Assembly: GCF_000243215.1 (NCBI RefSeq)
Contig: NZ_JH594596.1
Coordinates: 989,297 to 1,053,296, forward strand
Source of the DNA: Odoribacter laneus YIT 12061
GTDB taxonomy: Bacteria; Bacteroidota; Bacteroidia; Bacteroidales; Marinifilaceae
Reading direction: 5' to 3'
Length of the DNA stretch: 64,000 bases
Shown here: in pieces, positions 44,471-54,402 of the stretch
Layout: each line of letters opens with the position of its first letter
How positions within the stretch are numbered: position 1 is the stretch's first letter
Translations under genes and position numbers: made by a program
Notes under the pieces: model-generated
Told to the model about the DNA's origin: nothing
The model's input: the letters and a program-made list of their open reading frames with translations, nothing else
Databases searched by the model: none

Positions 44471-45697
44471 ATGAAATCAATAAAAGAGATTTTCAGAATG
44501 GGCTATGGGCCTTCTTCCAGTCATACCATGGGGCCTAGTCAGGCAGCTGAGTTTTTTAAAAACAAACATCCGGAAGCCGATAAATACCGGATCACTTTGT
44601 ATGGGAGTCTGGCGCTGACGGGAAAAGGACATGGTACAGATACGGTTATAAATAAGGTGATTGGCAGACCGGAAGATACGGAGATTGTATGGAGGTCGGA
44701 TGTTACTTTACCTCGCCATCCTAACGGAATGGTGTTCGAATGCCTGGTCGGAGAAGAGGTAACGGATAAATGGGAAGTTTATAGTGTGGGTGGGGGTGCT
44801 TTGTGGGATGCTGAGGGAACTTTCGATTCAGAGGAGATTTATCCGGTCACTACGATGGGGGAAGTCTTGGAGTGGTGTAAGCGGGAAGGATGTACGCTGG
44901 TCGATTATGTGGCCGCCCACGAGTCTGCTGATATTTTCGATTATCTGGCGGAAGTATGGGCCCAGATGCAGCAAACCATTAAAAACGGATTGGAAAATGA
45001 AGGTGTCCTGCCGGGCACTTTAAAATTAGCCCGTAAAGCGAGTTCTTATAATATCAAAGCTATGCAGTCGGCAGGTTCCTCTCGTCCGATGGGAATGCTG
45101 TTTGCGGCGGCACTGGCCACTTCAGAAGAAAATGCCGGAGGAGGACGGGTGACTACGGCTCCGACATGCGGGGCTTCAGGGGTTGTACCGGCGGTGATGT
45201 ATTTTTTGAAACACGATCAGGGAATGACGGATCATCGGTTGATACGGGGCTTGGCGACGGCCGGACTGATCGGGAATGTCGTGAAAAGTAACGGTTCTAT
45301 TTCCGGTGCTGAAGTAGGGTGTCAGGGGGAGCTCGGTACCGCTTGCGCCATGGCTGCGGGGGCTGCCACCCAAGTACTCGGAGGCACTCCCCGTCAGATT
45401 GAATATGCTGCAGAGATGGGGTTTGAGCATAATCTGGGATTGACGTGCGACCCGGTATGTGGGTATGTGCAAATCCCCTGCATCGAACGAAATGCTTTTG
45501 TAGCTCAAAAGGCTCGTGAATGTGCTATTTATGCCTTGTTTTCGGATGGAAGACATATGGTTACTTTTGACGATGTCGTTAAAACCATGATGGAAACGGG
45601 TCGGGATATGCAGGCAAAATACCGGGAAACAAGCTTGGGCGGCTTGGCCAGCGTATGCTTGAAACGGATGAAATGTAATTTTAATGATAATATGTAA
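44471..45697 (+). CDS. sdaA: L-serine ammonia-lyase, iron-sulfur type, single chain
   Basis: Deaminates L-serine to pyruvate and ammonia with a 4Fe-4S cluster. 408 residues combining the beta (about 1-140; GYGPSSSHTMGPSQAAEFF) and alpha domains. Cluster and active-site residues: TAPTCGASGVVPAV, GAEVGCQGELG, and CDPVCGYVQIPC. N-terminal sequence is typical of the fused form. Confidence 0.93.
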   Translation: MKSIKEIFRMGYGPSSSHTMGPSQAAEFFKNKHPEADKYRITLYGSLALTGKGHGTDTVINKVIGRPEDTEIVWRSDVTLPRHPNGMVFECLVGEEVTDKWEVYSVGGGALWDAEGTFDSEEIYPVTTMGEVLEWCKREGCTLVDYVAAHESADIFDYLAEVWAQMQQTIKNGLENEGVLPGTLKLARKASSYNIKAMQSAGSSRPMGMLFAAALATSEENAGGGRVTTAPTCGASGVVPAVMYFLKHDQGMTDHRLIRGLATAGLIGNVVKSNGSISGAEVGCQGELGTACAMAAGAATQVLGGTPRQIEYAAEMGFEHNLGLTCDPVCGYVQIPCIERNAFVAQKARECAIYALFSDGRHMVTFDDVVKTMMETGRDMQAKYRETSLGGLASVCLKRMKCNFNDNM

Positions 45698-45785
45698 CTG
45701 AATAGTGAAACTAAAACAGGCAGATGTCGTTAATCTTTTTACGAGGTCCGAGGGGCGGGAATATGAAATTTAACGGTTTATAGAT

Positions 45786-46373
45786 ATGGATCGAATTAGG
45801 TTGAAGGTTTTAGGGTTATCATACAGTATGTCGCAAACGGGAGCTTATGCACTGATATTGTCGGACGAAGCAGATTTGCACCGGATTCCTATTGTTATCG
45901 GTATGCCTGAAGCACAATCGATTGCCATTCAATTAGAGAAGTTGCAGCCGCAGCGTCCTTTAACCCATGACCTGATCAAATCATTGACAGACAGCCTGGA
46001 GGTGACATTGAAAGAAGTTTTGATTTATCGTTTGGATGCGGGTATATTCTATTCGGAACTTTATTTTGAAACTCCCCTGCGTATTGTAAAGGTTGATTCG
46101 AGAACCTCCGATGCTGTGGCACTGGCTTTACGATATGGGGCTCCTGTTTATACGACACCTGAAATTATAGAAAAAGCCGGAATTTTAGTGAATCAGGATG
46201 TGAGAGAACAACAACAGGGAGCTATACATACCGGAGTAGTAAATGTAGAAGAAAATCAGTTTAAAGAATATACGATACAGGAATTGACCAAATTAATGGA
46301 TGAAGCTATTCGGAATGAGGATTACGAACAGGCATCTAAATTCAGAGATTTGTTGAAAGCAAAGAAAAAATAA
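45786..46373 (+). CDS. Bifunctional nuclease (BFN) domain protein with UVR-like tail
   Basis: 195 residues. DUF151/BFN domain at about 1-135 with VLIYRLDAGIFYSELYF and DSRTSDAVALALR; related plant protein cuts RNA and DNA. The C-terminal LTKLMDEAIRNEDYEQASKFRDLLKAK is a UVR/UvrB-C-type motif known for protein contacts. Joined the same way in many Bacteroidetes. Precedes pgi by about 120 bp. Confidence 0.85.
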   Translation: MDRIRLKVLGLSYSMSQTGAYALILSDEADLHRIPIVIGMPEAQSIAIQLEKLQPQRPLTHDLIKSLTDSLEVTLKEVLIYRLDAGIFYSELYFETPLRIVKVDSRTSDAVALALRYGAPVYTTPEIIEKAGILVNQDVREQQQGAIHTGVVNVEENQFKEYTIQELTKLMDEAIRNEDYEQASKFRDLLKAKKK

Positions 46374-46493
46374 ACCTCCTGTACAGGTAGTAAAATAAAT
46401 CAGTCCGTCGTTTGGGAAGTGCTTTAAGAAAAGAGGGGAATTGGTTTAAAAGACCCGACAAGCAGGTGTACATTAATTGTAAATATATCGCTT

Positions 46494-47825
46494 ATGAACA
46501 GTATTAAATTTGATTACAGTTCTGTCTGTAATTTTGTAAAAAAAGAGGAGATCGGCATGTTGTTTCCGGAAGCAGAGAGAGCGCTGCAAAGTTTGAAAGA
46601 CGGAAATTGTAAAGGAAATGATTTTTTAGGATGGTTGGATTTACCGGAACAAATTACGGTAGAAGAATTGAAAGATATGGAAGAGACAGCCCGGGCTTTA
46701 CGGTCCCGTACGGAGGTTGTCGTAGTCATTGGTATCGGTGGGTCTTATCTCGGTGCCCGGGCCGTGATAGAAGCTTTGGCCGGAAGTTTTCATAATTTTG
46801 GAAAAGCGGACATGAAAATAATTTTTGCAGGCCATAATATAGGGGAAGATTATTACTATGAATTGCTGAATTATCTGGAAGATAAAGAGTTCGGTATTTG
46901 TGTAATTTCCAAATCCGGGACGACTACAGAACCTGCTATAGCTTTCCGGTTGTTGAAAGAAATGCTGGAAAAGAAAGTAGGGAGAACAGAAGCCGGAAAA
47001 CGGATTGTCGCCATTACGGATGCTCATAAAGGAGCCCTTCGTACATTAGCGGATCAGGAAGGTTATAAATCCTTTATTATTCCGGATAATGTCGGAGGAC
47101 GTTTTTCTGTTTTGACTCCGGTAGGTTTATTGCCGATTGCTATTGCCGGATTTGATATCAGGGCTTTGGTCAAAGGAGCTGTAGAAATGAGGAAACTCTG
47201 CCTGGAGCAGGAAATAAATCCGGCGACAGAATATGCGGCTGCCCGGACGGCTTTGCATCGCAAAGGATATAACATAGAATTGTTGGCTGATTTTAATCCT
47301 AAGTTACATTATATTATCGAATGGTGGAAGCAATTGTTCGGAGAGAGTGAAGGGAAAGATCACAAAGGAATCTTTCCGGCCGGTGTCGATTTTACGACAG
47401 ATTTACATTCTATGGGGCAGTTTATTCAGCAGGGGCCTCGTATGATGATGGAAACTGTCATCTCGGTAGAAAAACCGCATCATCGGGTGGACATACCTGC
47501 TGACGATGCCAATTTGGATAAATTGAATTTTCTGGCAGGTAAGCGTGTAGATGAAGTAAATAAAATGGCAGAATTGGGAACGAGACTGGCTCATGTAGAT
47601 GGAGGAGTTCCCAATATGTTGGTTACTTTACCGGAGTTGACGGCAGAATATATCGGCCAATTGTTTTATTTCTTTGAACTGGCTTGTGGTATTTCCGGTT
47701 GCATGTCGGGGGTGAATCCTTTTGACCAGCCCGGAGTGGAGGCTTATAAAAACAATATGTTTGCTTTGTTGGAAAAACCCGGCTATGAGGAAGCTTCCAA
47801 AGCTATTCAAAAACGGTTGAAATAA
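46494..47825 (+). CDS. pgi: Glucose-6-phosphate isomerase
   Basis: Interconverts glucose-6-phosphate and fructose-6-phosphate. 443 residues, the shorter Firmicutes/Bacteroidetes type. [34 protein letters not shown], and [21 protein letters not shown] are present, with the catalytic Glu and His in the expected context. PPi-PFK is the next gene, so consecutive glycolytic steps are neighbours. Followed by a C5/G4 terminator. Confidence 0.95.
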   Translation: MNSIKFDYSSVCNFVKKEEIGMLFPEAERALQSLKDGNCKGNDFLGWLDLPEQITVEELKDMEETARALRSRTEVVVVIGIGGSYLGARAVIEALAGSFHNFGKADMKIIFAGHNIGEDYYYELLNYLEDKEFGICVISKSGTTTEPAIAFRLLKEMLEKKVGRTEAGKRIVAITDAHKGALRTLADQEGYKSFIIPDNVGGRFSVLTPVGLLPIAIAGFDIRALVKGAVEMRKLCLEQEINPATEYAAARTALHRKGYNIELLADFNPKLHYIIEWWKQLFGESEGKDHKGIFPAGVDFTTDLHSMGQFIQQGPRMMMETVISVEKPHHRVDIPADDANLDKLNFLAGKRVDEVNKMAELGTRLAHVDGGVPNMLVTLPELTAEYIGQLFYFFELACGISGCMSGVNPFDQPGVEAYKNNMFALLEKPGYEEASKAIQKRLK

Positions 47826-47843
47826 TACCCGCTCTTTTTTATA

Positions 47844-47882
47844 AAGTCCCCCAGGCATTTTTACAGCTTAGGGGATTTTTTT
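47844..47882 (+). terminator. Terminator after pgi
   Basis: TCCCCC...GGGGA hairpin with TTTTTTTATTTTTG following. The T-tract also holds TATTTTTG (47882-47889), a possible -7 box for the next gene. Confidence 0.7.
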
Positions 47883-47935
47883 ATTTTTGTTCCCCCAATA
47901 AAAGGAAAATAAACACACAACAGTAAAGAAAAAAT

Positions 47936-49147
47936 ATGAAGACAATAGCCATTCTATGCGGAGGCGGTCCGGCTCCCGGTATTAACACGGTCGTAGCTAC
48001 GGTTACTAAAGTATTTTTGAAAGCCGGTTACCGGGTTTTAGGAATACACGAAGGATACAAAGGATTGTTTACAGACCATCCGGAAGTAGAAGAATTGACT
48101 TTTGAAAAAGCCGATCAGATCTATACCCGGGGAGGTTCTTTGATTAAAATGAGCCGTTTTAAGCCGAAAGACGAAGATTTCTCCTGTACCTTTTTCCTGC
48201 GCTATCAGGTAAAATTGTTAGTCACCATAGGAGGAGACGATACGGCTTCGACAGCCAACCGCCTGACAAAATATCTGGTGGAAAACCACATCCCGATACA
48301 AAATATACATGTACCCAAAACGATCGATAACGATCTGCCCTTACCGGAAGGGGTTCCAACCTTTGGCTTTATGTCGGCAAAAGAGATGGGAATGAACATT
48401 GCTAAGGTGGTAAAAGCAGAAGCTGCCACTACTCAAAATTGGTATATCCTCATGTCTATGGGGAGAGAAGCCGGTCACTTGGCTTATGAAATCGGTAAGG
48501 GAATTCAGAGTGCTATGATTATTATTCCGGAGATGTTCAGTGGATTGAAGATTACTATGGACAGGGTGATCCGGTTAATTGTCTCCGCTATGATTAAAAG
48601 GCGTATTTTAGGACAGAAATCCGGAGTAGTTGTCATTAGTGAAGGGATTTTCCATTTTCTTCAGGAAGAGGATATCGCCGCTTCGGGGATTGTCTTTGGA
48701 CAAGATGCCCATGGACATCCGGAGCTCAGTGATGTGGGAAAAGCTTATATCCTCAATAAAATTGTACGGAACTGTCTGGAAAAATACGGTTTGACGATTA
48801 TCAGCCGTCCCGTAGAAGTCGGATATTCTTTACGTTGTGTGGACCCTTGCGGATTTGATCTGACTTATTGTACGACTTTGGGGATAGGGGTGAAGAAACT
48901 CTATGAAGCCGGATGTTCCGGATGTATGGTTGCTGTAGATGTGCACCAAAACGTGATACCCGTATATCTGCAGGAGGTGGAAGACGAAAATGGGAAAATA
49001 CCTCCCCGTATGGTAAATATGCAGAGAGAAGAAGTAAAAAGTACATTTTCAGAAATGATTTATTACCTGACAAAAGCCGATCGGGAAGAAGCCAGTCATT
49101 ACCTTTCCGTACCGGAATATTTCGAATGGGAAAATATAATGAAATGA
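47936..49147 (+). CDS. 6-phosphofructokinase, PPi-type
   Basis: 403 residues. The second Gly-rich motif reads GGDDT, where Asp replaces the Gly of ATP-dependent enzymes (GGDGS), the mark of pyrophosphate-dependent enzymes; PKTIDND carries the catalytic Asp and the PPi-type Lys. SMGREAGHLAYE and EGIFHFLQEED follow. A reversible glycolytic step is therefore expected. Confidence 0.88.
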   Translation: MKTIAILCGGGPAPGINTVVATVTKVFLKAGYRVLGIHEGYKGLFTDHPEVEELTFEKADQIYTRGGSLIKMSRFKPKDEDFSCTFFLRYQVKLLVTIGGDDTASTANRLTKYLVENHIPIQNIHVPKTIDNDLPLPEGVPTFGFMSAKEMGMNIAKVVKAEAATTQNWYILMSMGREAGHLAYEIGKGIQSAMIIIPEMFSGLKITMDRVIRLIVSAMIKRRILGQKSGVVVISEGIFHFLQEEDIAASGIVFGQDAHGHPELSDVGKAYILNKIVRNCLEKYGLTIISRPVEVGYSLRCVDPCGFDLTYCTTLGIGVKKLYEAGCSGCMVAVDVHQNVIPVYLQEVEDENGKIPPRMVNMQREEVKSTFSEMIYYLTKADREEASHYLSVPEYFEWENIMK

Positions 49148-49300
49148 AAATTTCGCTGTGATGAAAGTTTTCTGAAATTTACAAAGGAATAGCTGAAAAT
49201 GTAATGTCCTAAGAATGTTTCTCTTGCAAGATTCAAAAAAAATGCTGATCTTCGCAAACGATAAAAATTGGGAAAAATTTTAATTTTAAAACAATTAGGA

Positions 49301-50038
49301 ATGAAAAGATTAATGTATTTAAAGAATTTATGGGTCGTGGTCGTGCTCCCTTTTTTCGTAAGTGGTTGTCTGAAGTCGAAAGATGATCCCTTTGATTATA
49401 ATGTGGACATTTACGTTTTGCAAAAAAACAACGAGGTAGACGGAGTAACAGAAGCGAAGTTTGCTACCTATATCGGCATCTACAATCCGATCGGGGATTT
49501 AGCTTCTGCTGAAGTCAACGGTCCGACTTCTATGAGTATGGTAAAAACGGGCATTAATGCTTACGAGACAAAATTAGCAGACAGTGAGTTCAGTACGACT
49601 CTGCCGCAAGGTGTCTATCGGATTACTGCTGCCAACAGCCAAGGACAAGTAGCTTCTCATAATCCTTCTATTCGAATAGATAAGCCTTTAGGAAAATTGG
49701 TTGTAGAAAGTTTTGAATACAATGCTGCGACAAATACAGTAAAAGCTAAATGGTTGCCTGTAGAGAATGCGAACGCTTATTATATGATGTATTCACTACA
49801 ATCTTCGCAAAGTAATTATTACCGGGTTAATAACAGGTACATTTACTGGCACGACAAAGACGAGCAAGGGGTAACGAGAGGGGAAATATGCTTAGATGGT
49901 ATGGAACTTATAGCAGGAACTCCTTTAAAGATAGCTGTTGTAGCAGGTCGTGAAGGGGAACAAGGTACTTTAATGCTGGAAAGTGAACCTTTATATATTA
50001 AAATAAAAGTAAACGAAGAATCTAGTATTCCGCAATAA
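49301..50038 (+). CDS. SusE-like surface lipoprotein, paralogue 1
   Basis: 245 residues from the ATG at 49301. Signal with lipobox FVSGC followed by LKSKDD, then a beta-rich domain. It aligns along its length with 53172-53924: both have SGCLKS near the lipobox, IDK-LGEL-like strand, and end with GTLxLES. Such Bacteroidetes lipoproteins usually bind glycans on the surface; no partner SusC/D is present here. The upstream region also matches that of the paralogue (AAAAAAAAT-C-GAT-TTCGCAA, then GGGAAAA). Confidence 0.7.
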   Translation: MKRLMYLKNLWVVVVLPFFVSGCLKSKDDPFDYNVDIYVLQKNNEVDGVTEAKFATYIGIYNPIGDLASAEVNGPTSMSMVKTGINAYETKLADSEFSTTLPQGVYRITAANSQGQVASHNPSIRIDKPLGKLVVESFEYNAATNTVKAKWLPVENANAYYMMYSLQSSQSNYYRVNNRYIYWHDKDEQGVTRGEICLDGMELIAGTPLKIAVVAGREGEQGTLMLESEPLYIKIKVNEESSIPQ

Positions 50039-50107
50039 GGGAAAAAAGAAATTACTGAAAAGACTATTCTGCACAGGTTTACGGTGAGAAATCTGTAAAA
50101 ATAATTG

Positions 50108-50236
50108 ATAACGCGTTAATTTTAGGGGGATATGCCGATTAGGGGCCGGAGAATGGATTAAAAAATCTATTTCCCATAAGCCGAAATAATTGAGCCCCGG
50201 CTGATCCGGTTCCCAACTTTGAAATTAACGCGTTAT
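50108..50236. repeat. 129-bp element with perfect 15-bp terminal inverted repeats
   Basis: ATAACGCGTTAATTT (50108-50122) and AAATTAACGCGTTAT (50222-50236) bound a non-coding interior that itself has AGGGGC/GCCCC and GGATT-type pairing. It lies between a lipoprotein and the convergent DUF5009 gene. Possible MITE or large terminator; no target-site duplication visible. Confidence 0.6.
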
Positions 50237-50358
50237 ATTTTTGTTAAGCTTGCTAAAATTCTCTGATCGTGAAAAAGCCGGTCTTTGCCAACGTAAATGT
50301 TCTTAAAGATGCTGATAAATAATTTTGTTAAATAAAGACAGTTTCTAAAGAGAGTTAA

Positions 50359-50384
50359 ACCCTCTAGCGTTATTCTAAGAGGGT
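50359..50384 (-). terminator. Weak hairpin downstream of DUF5009 gene
   Basis: ACCCTCT / AGAGGGT, 7-bp stem, 12-nt loop. About 75 bp past the minus-strand stop at 50461. T-tract weak. Confidence 0.35.
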
Positions 50385-50460
50385 AAATGTGTTTAAAAAA
50401 TCCCGGGTATAAAATTTGTCCTTTCTACAGATAAAAAACAACTTCAAAGATCGAAAAAAC

Positions 50461-51600
50461 TTATACTTTCAAAAAGATCCCTCTCTTGTACATCATCCAC
50501 AAAATTACGTAAATCGCAGCTACATTCCATAATGTTATCAAGAAGGAGTAATAACTTCCCATATAGGGTTGCAGGCCGTATAGTAAAGATTGACCTATAC
50601 ATCTGAAGTCTATCACATTTGCCAGCATATAAGCCAGGATGGAATTCATTCCATATACTTTCAACCAAGTGATGCCCGAACGATGCCCCTTGTAGTCGAT
50701 CCAATAATAGAAAAGCCCCATCAATAGAAAGCAGTATCCACTGCTAACCAATACCATTGAGCTGGTCCAAATAGTCTTGATAACCGGCATTTGAAAGTTC
50801 CATAACCAGCCTATAGTCACCATAGTAGCACCTATCCCGAAATAGAGCTTCAATTTACGTTTCTCCTCTATTTTGTCCTTGGCGATGTAGCCGGCAAAGA
50901 GTCCTGTCAACACAGTGACTCCGAAATTCAGGCTGCTTAAAATCCAGGTATAGTGATACCATTCCGCTACAACTACTTTTCCATCAACGAGCTGTGCCGT
51001 GTCGCGGAAACGTCCCAATACCACCTTATCTATCCACTCGGCCAAGTTGCCTTGAGGAGTATAATTGCCGCCCCCGTAACCATCGACCTGGATAAATTGC
51101 ATGGCTGCCCAATATATCAGTAACAGCAGTACAGCGGTGATTAATTGTGTCCGGCGGCGGGTAAAGAGAAAGAGAAGAGCTGTTATCAGATATCCGGCAG
51201 CAATGGCTTGCAAGGTATTCGAATAGAGATAGATCTTATCTGGATTCAATCCCAGTAAATTTCCCTGACAGATCATACCGAAAATCCACAGCAATAGAAT
51301 GCGTTTACCCAAACGGCGCAGCAACGGCCTTTTGTCCGGCATGGATTTATAGCGGGCCAGGGCAAATGGCATGGAAATACCCGACATAAACAAGAACAAC
51401 GGCATAATCAAATCCCAAGGAGAGAATCCTTCCCAGGAGACGTGATTAAATATCCCCATCCAATTATTGAACCATTCCGCATCGGCTGCTCGGGCCAGTG
51501 AATTCATTAGCGGACCTAAGGCAACCAGAAAAAATAGATCGAATCCGCGTAGTGCGTCCAAGGATTCCAAGCGTTTGGCAGCAGAATGCGTAGATTTCAT
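50461..51600 (-). CDS. DUF5009 acyltransferase (heparan-alpha-glucosaminide acetyltransferase-like)
   Basis: 379-residue membrane protein with about ten helices. Start ATG at 51600 (MKSTHSAAKRLESLDALRG) follows a minus-strand -7 box TACTTTTG (51623-51630). LESLDALRGFDLFFLVALG and WEGFSPWDLIMPLFLFMSGISMPF match the family shared with lysosomal HGSNAT, which moves acetyl groups across the membrane to glucosamine. Substrate in bacteria unknown. Confidence 0.85.
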   Translation of the reverse strand: MKSTHSAAKRLESLDALRGFDLFFLVALGPLMNSLARAADAEWFNNWMGIFNHVSWEGFSPWDLIMPLFLFMSGISMPFALARYKSMPDKRPLLRRLGKRILLLWIFGMICQGNLLGLNPDKIYLYSNTLQAIAAGYLITALLFLFTRRRTQLITAVLLLLIYWAAMQFIQVDGYGGGNYTPQGNLAEWIDKVVLGRFRDTAQLVDGKVVVAEWYHYTWILSSLNFGVTVLTGLFAGYIAKDKIEEKRKLKLYFGIGATMVTIGWLWNFQMPVIKTIWTSSMVLVSSGYCFLLMGLFYYWIDYKGHRSGITWLKVYGMNSILAYMLANVIDFRCIGQSLLYGLQPYMGSYYSFLITLWNVAAIYVILWMMYKRGIFLKV

Positions 51601-51622
51601 TGTGTCCATAGATTGATGGGTA

Positions 51623-51630
51623 CAAAAGTA
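51623..51630 (-). promoter_or_regulatory. -7 promoter element of the DUF5009 gene
   Basis: Minus-strand TACTTTTG; leader would be only about 15-20 nt. Confidence 0.5.
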
Positions 51631-51833
51631 ATACTTACTGACCGGATTTACCCCAATTCTGTGGCACAAAAAATAATTTAATTGAGGGAGGGGGACGGGA
51701 TTTCGTATAACTTCCCTTTTTGCTGGTAAATCTCAGGAATATCCCACACTTTTGAATATAAGATGACAGGATTACTTCAGCGTCATCTGTTTATTCGATG
51801 TGCTAAAATTCAAAATTCTCACTTAAAAATTAT

Positions 51834-53018
51834 TTAAAATATAGGAATCTGATAAATAATACCGGCAGAAATACGTTGGGGATTTGTATTGGAGGCTCCG
51901 AAATTTCGGGCACATTGGGTATAATCATACGAACGTCCTACGTAAGTCAGAAAAAAATGTAAATTTTCCCGCATAGGATAATATTCTATCCCTCCGATAT
52001 ATCCCCAGGAAGTACTATATTTCCCCTTTGAATACTCTTCGTTGGTATGGGTGACGGAAGCTGTTTCGTACATTCCTTTGAAGAACAGATTCAGTTTGGG
52101 AAGAATTCGGTAATTGAAATGGGCGACTAAAGCCATATAGCGGACGTCTTCCGCCCTGTTGGTAAAACCGGCAGCATAGGCTAGCCTGGAGATAATGCCT
52201 TTCCTGTCTAATTCTTCTTTCGATAACATAAAATCGAAATACATATGAAAACGGTGCAGATTTAATTCTGTCCCGAGGGCATAGTAATACATATTCTTAT
52301 GGGTCGCATCGTGAAATACGGAGACAGACCAACGGGTCCGTATTGTATTTTCCCAAAAACTTCCGTTCCAATTCAGTGTGTATCCTAAAGGGGTTTTAGC
52401 CGCTTTAACAGTAGAGTCTGTTTTCCCGAACATATCTTCAAAAGAACCGTTACGGGAGTTTACGACTTGAAATTGAAGCTCGTGGTTCTCTGTAAGCCAA
52501 TACGAAAAATCTACTCCCATTTGAAAACTATGCATATTAGCTAGTAAATCGCAATATTCGTAAACTTCTATCGGATTCAAGTCGAACTCCATCCCTCCGA
52601 AAACGACTGATTCTTTACCGGCAAAAATGGAAAATTTCTCTGTAATTTGAAATCCGATGGCAGCATAGTCGATGGAATGAGGTAAATTATCCAAAGATTC
52701 GGGATTATTGCTTCGGTTTAGGCGCTGTCGATAACGGTAAAAAATCCAGGGATTGATGTTACCTTTAATTTCCAGCCGAAGCTGATTCATTTTAAAAGTA
52801 GCCTGTTCCGTGCTATTTCCTTTAGGATACACATTGAAACTTCCTTGTGTATTTAAAAATACATTCAATTTTTCTGTTTTCTTTTCAATTTTAGTAATGC
52901 GTTCGAATAAAGTTTTAGCGTCCAGAGAATCCACCTTGGAAGATTGAAAACTTAAATGTTGAGCAAAACCGGTGGTTAACCAAAAAAGAACGGTAAGGAG
53001 TAAAAGCAGTTTTTTCAT
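51834..53018 (-). CDS. Phosphate-selective porin O/P-like outer membrane protein
   Basis: 394 residues. Signal peptide MKKLLLLLTVLFWLTTGFA/Q, a short N-terminal heptad region (FERITKIEKKTEKLNVFL), then a 16-strand beta-barrel pattern with aromatic strand ends (FRYRQRLNRS-type, ELQFQVVNSRNGS, MYFDFMLSKEELDRK), ending QRISAGIIYQIPIF with C-terminal Phe as expected for BAM recognition. Related to OprP/OprO by architecture; anion selectivity cannot be inferred. Confidence 0.78.
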   Translation of the reverse strand: MKKLLLLLTVLFWLTTGFAQHLSFQSSKVDSLDAKTLFERITKIEKKTEKLNVFLNTQGSFNVYPKGNSTEQATFKMNQLRLEIKGNINPWIFYRYRQRLNRSNNPESLDNLPHSIDYAAIGFQITEKFSIFAGKESVVFGGMEFDLNPIEVYEYCDLLANMHSFQMGVDFSYWLTENHELQFQVVNSRNGSFEDMFGKTDSTVKAAKTPLGYTLNWNGSFWENTIRTRWSVSVFHDATHKNMYYYALGTELNLHRFHMYFDFMLSKEELDRKGIISRLAYAAGFTNRAEDVRYMALVAHFNYRILPKLNLFFKGMYETASVTHTNEEYSKGKYSTSWGYIGGIEYYPMRENLHFFLTYVGRSYDYTQCARNFGASNTNPQRISAGIIYQIPIF

Positions 53019-53171
53019 TATTGAAAATAAAATAAATGTTTAAAATCCTGTTTAAATTCTGTAGATTGTACCTTCTTTGTGTATAAAAAGTTACATAAAA
53101 ATCTTTTTTCTTGTAGCTCTGAAAAAAAATACAGATATTCGCAAGTTTAAAATGGGAAAATAAAAACAACA

Positions 53172-53924
53172 ATGAGTATGAAAACTTTAAAAAATGGTTG
53201 GTATGGGCTGTTAGTAGCAGCTTTACCTTTTTTGGTGAGCGGATGTCTGAAATCCGACAATCATGTTACTTTTACGATTAGTACCGGCGGATATGTGCTC
53301 CAAAAATTCGAAGAAGGAACTCCTGTGTATGCTCCTTATATATACAGTTTTTCTTCTCAGGAAATTGCAAGTGCAAAATTGGAATGTACGGAAAATCCGA
53401 ATTGTTCTTATGTTAAAAAAGCAGCTAATGTATGGGAAACTCCGCTCCTCTATCAGTCACAAATTCCCAATGGAACGTATGAGATCTGGGCAACAAATCT
53501 GGAAGGGGAGATTGCTACTCAAAAACAGACGTTTACGATTGACAAGAGCTTGGGAGAATTGAATTTAAAGAGTTTTTATTTCGAATCGGGAATTATCCAT
53601 GCAAAATGGGAAACTGTGGCAAACGCCACAGAGTATTGTCTGATGTTTTGCGTCCGGACAAAGGAAATGGCAAGCAGCGGGGGATTTAACCGTTATAATA
53701 ATTACTACGTAAAATGGGATCCTTATAACACAGTCGTTACTTCAGGATCTTACAACTTGAAAGAGGTCGTAAGCCGTACAACAGGTTATTCTCTGCAGGA
53801 CAACGATGAAGTACAAATCGCTGTTGCCGTGATGTACAATAGGAGCGGTAAAGGAACATTGATTCTGGAAAGTAACCGCTATGTAGTTACTACAAAGAGC
53901 GGGGATATCGATTTCTTGCAATGA
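53172..53924 (+). CDS. SusE-like surface lipoprotein, paralogue 2
   Basis: 250 residues, lipobox LVSGC then LKSDN. Paralogue of 49301-50038 with the same layout: beta-strand region, SLGELNLKSFYFE, and GKGTLILES at the end. Identity is concentrated near both ends; the middle has diverged strongly, as in surface proteins under variation. Shared upstream motif suggests similar regulation. Followed by a strong terminator (53987-54022). Confidence 0.7.
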   Translation: MSMKTLKNGWYGLLVAALPFLVSGCLKSDNHVTFTISTGGYVLQKFEEGTPVYAPYIYSFSSQEIASAKLECTENPNCSYVKKAANVWETPLLYQSQIPNGTYEIWATNLEGEIATQKQTFTIDKSLGELNLKSFYFESGIIHAKWETVANATEYCLMFCVRTKEMASSGGFNRYNNYYVKWDPYNTVVTSGSYNLKEVVSRTTGYSLQDNDEVQIAVAVMYNRSGKGTLILESNRYVVTTKSGDIDFLQ

Positions 53925-53986
53925 TAGAAATTTAGAATATACGCTATAAAACTGTATTGTCAGCTATTGGCAAATATGGAATAAAG

Positions 53987-54022
53987 AAAACCGGAATAAA
54001 ATAATTTTTATTCCGGTTTTTT
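53987..54022 (+). terminator. Terminator after lipoprotein paralogue 2
   Basis: AAAACCGGAATAAA / TTTATTCCGGTTTT, 14-bp stem, 6-nt loop, T-tract. May act on both strands. Confidence 0.85.
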
Positions 54023-54402
54023 GTTCCCGGCCTTTTGAGGAAGGAGAGATATTTTTGGCTGATCTATAAGGATTATACAGCCTGTCGTTCAAAAGTTTTA
54101 ATAAAAATTTTTTCCCCCGTCAAGAAGAAATCCCTCTTTTATGATTCTTTTCTTTTAAATAGGAGATGTTTTATAAGCTGAATGAGCATATCTGTATCTT
54201 ATATACATAATAGTAAAAAATAGAATATTTATGTAAATATTGAATATTAAATGATTATTTCTATATATTTGTAATTGTAAATTTAATGTAAAACAGGATT
54301 TGTTGTGTATTTATCTAAGAAAAGGTATTCCATCTATTTTTAAGGGAATAGAGCAGGAGGGAGGTATGTTCGAATCCTACTTTATTTAATCTTGTTTCTT
54401 TT
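54023..54402. other. Intergenic gap of 380 bp
   Basis: AT-rich; no gene or repeat seen. Probably the promoter and leader of the LRR gene. Confidence 0.4.
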
